From Trichoplax adhaerens (lineage: Eukaryota > Placozoa > Uniplacotomia > Trichoplacea > Trichoplacidae), in assembly GCF_000150275.1 (NCBI RefSeq), contig NW_002060956.1:1325207-1389206 (forward strand): DNA of 64,000 bases. The letters are read 5' to 3'. Shown here one piece after another: positions 56,501-64,000 of the stretch (within the stretch, counting starts at the first letter, position 1; each line of letters opens with the position of its first letter). Below the pieces are notes generated by a model. The model was not told the DNA's origin. It worked only from the letters and a program-made list of their open reading frames with translations, and ran no database searches. The position numbers were made by a program, and so were the translations under genes.

Positions 56501-59500
56501 GTACAAAAATGATCAAGAAATTCTTCGTGTCTTAAATGATTCTGGTTTGGCAGTGTTGAAATTAGTCAACGTTTCCATGTCTGATGCTGGTAGATATGTA
56601 TGTCGTAGCCAGAATAAATTTGGAAATGCTACAAGTGGCATCGCTGTTATTGTGGTTTATTGTAAGTCAGCCTATGATTTCGACATTTGCAAGTGATTTT
56701 TTAATAGCAACTAATATCAGCTTTAATCTAATAGTAAATTTATTTTAGTAAATTAAACAGTTCAGGATAGATATACGTGAATAATCCATAGTGAGCTTAA
56801 CACATTATTAATCTAGTCACAATAAATCCAATGAAAAATGGACGCTTAAACTCTTTTCCATAGGCTTTTGACTAGTTTAAAATATATTCTACACTAATTT
56901 CTTAATTTGAAATGTTTTTGAATTTTGGGGTTTACTGTAGATCCTCCACTTGTTACAGAACAGCCGCAAAATACTACTATCATAGAAGGTCAAACAAACC
57001 AATTAACGTGCACTTTTACTGCCTATCCAGTCTCTTCTATTAGTTGGGTAAAGAATATTAACGGTATAATGCAGCCTATCTTTACAGTTCCACTCATTCC
57101 AGACACAATCAATCGTGTAGTCGATACGAAAAGAGCCATCAGCCAGGATGTGGTTGATAGTAGCACTCAAGTAGTAAATCCTTCAATTAATATCTCAACG
57201 AGGAACATACGAATTAATAATACATATTCCAAGAGCATACTCAATATTGTTAATGCAACAAGAAAAGATGAAGGGCTATACCAATGCCTAGCAGCTAATG
57301 TCGCCGGAAATGGAAGAAGCTTGTGGGCTAGCGTAACAATCCAAGGTAAGCGTATAAATCAGCTATTTCTGTCCTTTACCACTCTTTTAAAAGAATTTAA
57401 TAAGCGTACATATCATGATGAACTGACATTATTTCACATCCTATGTCATTGATTAATTATAGTCAATCTAGCTCGAGTTTCAAAGTATATTTATAGAAAT
57501 ACTCTTAAGTATTTAATTTGCATGAAATGGCAAATGTAGTTGTAAAACTAATTCTTACAAATTAACTTTATAAATTCAATATTGACTCAACCTTATATTG
57601 CATCGAAGCGTTCTAACAAAAAATATGTCTTTGTTTATAACGATGAATTTTTTAATTTCAGCTATGCCATACATTACTGAATCTCCTAAAAGCCAGAATA
57701 TAACAGAAGGAGCTGATATTGTTCTATCATGTAATGGTAGCGGTATACCAAATCCCAATGTAGTCTGGCTGAAAGATAGCATGAACCTTAGCATGGGGTT
57801 ACTCCGAACTTCATTTTTGAACGAAAAGAGGATACTGATAATAAGAAACTCTACCTTTCAAGATAGGGGTTTCTATCAGTGCTCATTTGAAAATAGCGTT
57901 GGACGTATCGTATCAGAAAATGCCTCCATTAACATTTACAGTAAGCTTTATGTTTAATTGTGCCTTTTACTCGAAGATCAATAAATCATCTGTCTACATA
58001 AAAGGCGCAGCAGTATAAAAATAAAATTCTTTATATCCATAAAATGTAGCCACACCTCGATGGATCAGTTTTCCAAGTGATCAAATTTTTTTTCTTGGAG
58101 ACAATGTTACGTTATCCTGTGATGGCACTGGTTACCCATTTCCCAGCGTAACATGGTTCAGAAATGGAATAGAAATAAATAACACAGCTAGAGTTAAACT
58201 AGCTAACCAGCAGAGAATGTTAATCATTAGCAATTTTTCCATACATGATGCAAGTTCTTATCAATGCCAACTTAAAAATAGTGCTGGGCGAATCAGAAGT
58301 CCTGTAGCTACTATTCTTAATTATAGTAAGTTCGCCTTAAGGTAGTAATGACTTAAGATTTATTTTGTAATTAAATCCCTATGGTTATTCTGTTAGATAT
58401 TCCAAGTCTCATAGACTATCCAACGAGCGAAAATGTAACGCAAATGCGTGATATTATTCTATCATGCAATGGTACTGGTTATCCATATCCTAAGATATTA
58501 TGGCTTAAAGATGGCGTAATGCTGAATAACTCACTGTCTCGCTATTCGATTCTAAATCAAGGGAAGACATTATTAATTAAGAATTCTACAATATACGATA
58601 GAGGATCTTATCAATGTCAGCTTGTTAATATTGTTGGAGATATCACAAGTCCTGCAGCTATAATAGATATCTACAGTAAGATATAATTTAATGCGATCAG
58701 TGAATGAGTTATAAAAATTTCATATCTGCTAATAGGATAATACGTAAACGTTTCTTTTATTATCATATTTTCAGCTATGCCTGTTTTCATCACTTACCCG
58801 TATAGTTATAACATTAATCAAGGAAATAATGTTACATTATCATGCAATGGTACTGGCAATCCAGATCCTAACATATTATGGTTCAAAGATGGCATATTGC
58901 TGAACAACTCATTGTCTCGTTATTCGGTTTTAAACCGAGGGAAGACATTATTAATTAAGAATTCTACAATATACGATAGAGGACCTTATCAATGTCACCT
59001 TGTTAACATCGCTGGGAGTATCGCAAGTCCTGTAGCTTTAATAGATATTTACAGTAAGATAAAATTTAAAATATAATCTGTGAATGAGTTATATAAATTT
59101 TATATCAATCTAATAATGGAAATATTTTTATTTATCATATTTTCAGCTATGCCTGTTTTCAACACTTTCCCACATAGTCATAATGTTAATCTAGGAAATG
59201 ATATCCTATTATCATGTAATGGCTCTGGTAATCCGCTTCCTCGAATAGAATGGCTAAAAGACGGAGCAGTGCTTGCTAATTTAAGCTCTAGGTATCAGCT
59301 AGGAAATGACCAAAGGGTGCTAATAATTAGAAATTCCTCCATACATGATAGAGGTTCATACCAGTGTTTATTAAGCAATGCTTTAGGGGAAATGAGGAGT
59401 CCTGTGGCCTTTGTGGATATTTATAGTGCGTACTTAAGCTCATTAATCGCCTCTATTTATGATTAATATTATAAATAAAAACAGTAAATAAAGAACCATT

Positions 59501-62500
59501 TTGTATTTTTTATAGCTTTACCTCAACTTATTGAATCTCCGATTAGTCAAAATCTCACTCAAAGAAATGATATGATTTTGCACTGTAACGGCACCGGGAA
59601 TCCACTCCCAAATATTACGTGGATAAAGGATGGAATGCCTTTAAAGAATTGGACTTTTCAGTATTCTTTAATAAATAAACAGCAAACGCTCATTATTCGA
59701 AATTTTACTTGGAATAACAGAGGTTCTTACCAATGTTTACTTAAAAATCTCGTTGGACAAATTGCAAGCCCGATTGCTATCGTAGATTTTTATGGTAAGT
59801 TATCTGGTAATTTATCCAAGCTAACCGTTTTAATGAAGTTGTCTAATTTGAAAGAACCTTTCTAATACAGTTAGTTACAGGAATGCGTAAGGGTATGCTA
59901 TGCTACTCATCTACATGTATGCTACAATTTTCGATTAATGTCGTCAGCTTATTGCTAACTATCTAATCGTACGATTTTACTTACTACTAAGCATAAAATC
60001 CATCAATGTGTTAATGACTATAGATTATTATTGCTTGCTTGTAGCTAATGAATGAATTTTGTTTTTACCGAATGCTAACTATGTATACTATACGCTTCCA
60101 GCTATACCTACATTTGTTAACTACACAAAATCGCTATCCATTCCAATCGGAGAAGCAATCACATTACAATGCACTGGAGCTGGTTCACCTTCCCCTAAAA
60201 TTGTTTGGCTACAAAATGATATTCAAATATCAACTAATCAGTCTTTTATGACTTTGCTATCTAATTTGAATGGATACTTTGTAGTATCTAGTACCTTCAG
60301 TATTGAATTATCAACAGCACAAGATTCCGGTGTCTACAGATGTACGATTATGAATTCATTTGGGTTTTCTACTTCTACAGGAATATCTATTACTATATTA
60401 GGTAAATAATTGATAACCTGAAACACTGTAAAATTTTAATTATATTTACAATATAGTAGGTAATTATCACTGTTAAATATATGTTCTGTGCTGTGATAAG
60501 CTGCGTTACCAATAGTTATCATACATGTTCTTACTTTGAAGGATTGCCTCGAAAAGGATAGGTGTTGCAAATAGCATCTTCTAAAGTCATTAATGTGATA
60601 TTTCTATTTTAGAACCCCCTTCACCTGTTGGCAATATATCCATAACAAATATAACCGCAAGAAGTTTCCAAATTTCATGGCTGCGGCCTAATTTCGAAGG
60701 CCATACGCCAATTACCAATTATACTGTTGAAATTCTAAACCAGTTTAATAAGTCAATTCCTATAGCTCTCTTCTGTCCAACTAATTCAAGTTTTAACGAT
60801 TGCATAATTCTCTCTACATCTATATCTATTAATAATTTGACCCCATACGCGTTATATTATGTTAAAGTTATTGCAAATAATATTGTGGGTGCAAGTCGTT
60901 CTAATTTAGCACGGATCAAAACTGATCAAACTGGTAAGACGATTAAATGCGAGCTGTATAATAGTATGAAATTTTAAATATTATTAAAGAAATCGTAGAA
61001 AGAATCTAAAAGTTGAATTAGTATCACTTTAAGATTATCGATGATCTAATGATTAATTGAAATTTATTTCTATTGCCAAAGCTCCCGGGGACTCTGTTTC
61101 TAATATCATTGGATTAGGATACAATTCAACAACTATTAAAATTGCTTGGAATCCACCAAGTCAATCTAACGGCATTGTTGGATATCGATTGTATCAGTGG
61201 AATTCATATGACCTGGCTATGAATCAAACCAATATAACATCTGCTTTAGTCTATGCTGGAAATAACACAACGTACTATGCAACTAAGCTAGCAAGAGATC
61301 AAGTCTATTATTATCAGATTATCTCTTACAACTTAAAATATCACATTGATGGTCCCAAAAGTCCAGTATTTAATGGATCTACTCATGAAGACAGTGCGTA
61401 TTTTGATTGTTATAATACCATTATCAGTTATAACTACTCTATATGTTGACCCGGCAATCGTTAGTATTTTGTACTTGCTCTTTTCTATGTAAGAAGTTCG
61501 TTGTACTAATATGCCATATGCCAAATTGTAACTTTAGTCATGATTCAATTACTTATGGTAGTCATTAATTTGGCACTACAATTGTAGCGAACGATTTTTA
61601 TACACAATTAGACAACATATCTGCTCTTCTTATTTAGTAAACTATATTCTTAATTGTATACCGAACTACTAATACGTTACTACTACATGTTAGTAAAATA
61701 TTGAAGACTATAATTTTAACTGCCTTGTTAAGTTTCTCTAAAGGATAAATCTGTTGTGCCAATATACCAAATTATATCTTTATTTCATATGGTTGCTGAT
61801 TCCTTTAAATTGATTTAAGCTATTTCATTATTAAAATTATAGTACCATCCTCAGCTCCTATCCATATCTTTGCTATATCGTCATCGCCAACAACCCTTAC
61901 TCTACAGTGGGAGCCACCACCTGTAAAGAATCGAAATGGAGTTATTTTAACCTATAGAATTATATATCGATCATCCTTATTAAATACAACAGTATCTGTA
62001 CAAGTGGATGGCTCTATATTATCAACATTATTGAGGAATTTGCGCCCATACACTGCCTATAACATCACTCTTGCAGCAGCCACGATAGTTGGTTATGGAC
62101 CGGAAAGTCCTATAGTATCCGAATCCACGATGCAAGCAGGTAAAGTTGAATTTCTCCGTAGATAATCTTATGCTGTCTAATTTAACTGATGATAGAAAGA
62201 ATATTATAGCTTCAATTGAGTAGCTACGTAAAGTATATAGTGCTTACTTTCTCCATAAACTAATAACCTATAGTAGCTATCGAAAGATAAACCATTTTCT
62301 GGTGTAATTGCTCTGATTCTAATTTATGGTAATAAAAAATGACATGAATCTCATTACAGTTATATTTACATAATCGAGAAATTTAAACATTAATTTTTGG
62401 AGGTTTTTTCTTCTAATTGCTAGCTCCTATGCAAAGTCCAAGCATATTCAATATTTCCTTGATTAATAATAATACACTTAAAGTAGAGTGGCTGGTAAGT

Positions 62501-64000
62501 GATTGAGTTGACTTTTACTACTATTACGAACTATATCTAATGATATTATTCAAAAGTTATCAAGCTACTACAATGATAAGATATCATTTTCTTAACACGG
62601 GTATTATATATTATTATTACGGAGAATCTAATTACAGTATAGGCTGTCAAAAAGCATTCCTAAATCGTTTAATTAATGCTATTAATTTCTAATAGATTAT
62701 ATTTTAAACTATTGTAATGGTCGAGAGTATTAACGAAAGAGTTTTACCAATTCATCACAATTACCTAATATTAAGTAGTTTATCACGCACTTTGTGTTCT
62801 TAACTCGGTATCAGATAATAAAAAAGCTTCATCGATATTGAAAGATATTAATTTTAGGTACTTTGCTAAATTAATAAAATTATCCTATATCAAATAATGA
62901 CAGTTTAAAATGAAATTAAAATAAGCGTAGCTAATATTGCCTGAGATATATGTATGAATCAGAACATACGGGATGGGATTAATTAAGTACGACGTAATAA
63001 TCTATAATGATATGAGAAGCATGATGTACCTACCAGTATTTCTAAAATTTTGTTCTCTAACAGCTACTGCCAACAGAAAGTATTCCTGGTATTTTGGAAG
63101 GATTTTACTTACTGTTAAATAATTCTAAATTTGGAATAATGGAGAATCGAACCGTCTATGTTAATCAAACCGTCGAACAAGCTGGAAGGAGGTACCTATT
63201 AGCAGCAAATTTAACCTACTATTCGCAGTATTGGATATCGCTACAAGCATTTTCAGCTGGTGGAGCGGGTCCAAGCAGTGTAAGATATTCCATTGATACG
63301 CCTGTTTCAGGTTAGTTAATTCATATTAATGCATTAATAATAAGTTAATAAGATCAAAACGATATGTTGCTACATTATAACATGAAGCTTTTCTGTATGG
63401 AAGCCAGTCTATACTATGAGTTTTCAGCTTCTTAGAAGATATAAACTGCTGTATAGAATGAAAGTTTTAAAATTGATTTAGTTCCATCTAGCTCACCCCA
63501 GAATATCAATATAGTACCTGGACAGTTCTTGGCAACATCAGCTATAATTAGTTGGGCTCCTCCTGCTGTGAAATATCAAAATGGAATTATTACTAAATAT
63601 AAAATCAGTTACATGATTGATAATCCTCTAATAGTAGCAAAAAACCCAGCCGTTATAGTTATTAATGACAACGTGACACAATATATGCTTGAGAATTTGA
63701 TTCCTGTACAGAATTACACTATTCAGGTTGCAGCATCTACAATAGTCGGATTTGGTCCTTATAGTATCCCCATGATATATCAAACTAGGAAATCAGGTTG
63801 GTTCAATGTAATGCAACATTTCTATATTAATTGATGCTGTTTGGGTAATTGTAATTTACCAATAACGGACGCAAATCTAGATCAGGGTAGCTGTTTCTGC
63901 TAATAGCTGTATCTACTTCCATATCTTATTTCATCATATTTATTTCAGTGTCCCCAAGTATTACTCTAACACCAACAAATTGGACCGTAGATGCAGGAGC
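53595..64000 (+). CDS. Signal peptide-IgGFcBP_N-Ig(10)-FN3(5+) protein, 3' end beyond window
   Basis: Large secreted or receptor-type protein; the C-terminus lies outside the window. Exons: 53595-53685 (signal peptide MHLLWNLLVLFLLTVTPLHL), 53809-55080, 56003-56284, 56395-56661, 56941-57345, 57662-57940, 58050-58325, 58397-58675, 58775-59053, 59147-59425, 59516-59794, 60102-60401, 60613-60933, 61082-61393, 61843-62139, 62424-62494, 63064-63310, 63482-63796, 63949-64000 (continues), giving about 1,967 residues so far. Exon 2 encodes an IgGFc-binding-protein N-terminal domain (VFSGN-like ALFSGNECAF, CDHLVEQIPPIQYLGYNYV, GDRFRVIAPYDNT, DPFMVIVPDV). Exons 3-12 each encode one I-set Ig domain with the Cys pair, core Trp and DxGxYxC. 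Exons 13-18 encode five FN3 domains, the fourth split over exons 16-17. Nearly all introns are phase 1, the classic shuffling phase. Many NxS/T sequons are present. It could be a receptor kinase, a receptor phosphatase, a cell-adhesion or a matrix protein. Nothing in the window decides between these. Confidence 0.9.
55081..55830 (+). repeat. Three tandem copies of a 245-265-bp unit in intron 2 of the Ig/FN3 gene
   Basis: Copies begin at about 55081, 55326 and 55591 and share TTTCCGATTGAGA, TGTGTTTAGGTTTAGATATT, TCATCGCCTATAATGGCACATACTTTTAAT and ACTCCTTACTACTACAGAAATCGATTATGG-like words. The first copy starts exactly at the exon 2 donor site. Confidence 0.75.
58397..59425 (+). repeat. Tandem exon-plus-intron duplication (Ig domains 6-8)
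   Basis: Exons 8, 9 and 10 are each exactly 279 bp and strongly alike at DNA level: exons 8 and 9 share LLIKNSTIYDRG and long identical runs. The introns between them are also alike (GTAAGATAAAATTTAA..., GTGAATGAGTTATA, TTATCATATTTTCAGCTATGCCTG). This implies unequal crossing-over of whole exon-intron units. Exons 6, 7 and 11 (276-279 bp) look like older copies. Confidence 0.8.

Overview
The window is nuclear DNA from an AT-rich, intron-rich animal. All five recognisable genes are metazoan and are broken by many GT-AG introns, mostly 70-400 bp. The proteins align best with vertebrate orthologues, splice positions look ancestral, and there is about one gene per 13 kb. An early-branching animal fits; a placozoan (Trichoplax-like) genome is my best guess, but that is inference. 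No bacterial, viral or organellar genes were seen.

Layout: 1-12.1 kb is a gene-poor AT-rich stretch with one diverged tandem array (about 1.77-2.96 kb) and two weak exon-like segments. 12.1-15.85 kb (+) is an atlastin gene, an ER membrane-fusion GTPase. 16.0-16.6 kb holds a GC-richer minisatellite and perfect hairpins built on TAGTAGTCCATGG. 17.8-19.2 kb is a dense cluster of the pentamer GTACA and its complement TGTAC, directly upstream of an ANP32 gene (19.39-25.19 kb, +). That gene has a 3.9-kb first intron carrying more of the same motif and an apparent 1-base deletion in exon 6. 25.2-30.2 kb is intergenic. 30.16-38.16 kb (-) is a complete 27-exon Golgi alpha-mannosidase II gene. 38.17-40.8 kb is spacer with two more pentamer clusters and a hairpin. 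40.79-44.25 kb (-) is a complete 5-exon EXTL3 gene. 44.25-53.6 kb is a long spacer with a pentamer cluster, a 14-bp minisatellite and a 3.3-kb tandem array of about 165-bp units. 53.6 kb to the end (+) is the 5' part of a large secreted or receptor-type protein: signal peptide, IgGFc-binding-protein N-terminal domain, ten Ig domains and at least five FN3 domains.

The genes do not form one pathway, but several act in or on the secretory system. Atlastin shapes the ER, MAN2A trims N-glycans in the Golgi, EXTL3 starts heparan sulfate chains in the ER/Golgi, and the Ig/FN3 protein is a secretory client rich in N-glycosylation sequons. The most unusual signals are the GTACA/TGTAC palindromic clusters, found in the 5' flanks of three of the five genes, and the IgGFcBP-Ig-FN3 architecture.

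Exon coordinates were assigned by eye from splice consensus, reading phase and remembered family alignments. They are internally consistent: the phases close for every gene except at the one ANP32 lesion. No transcript evidence was available.
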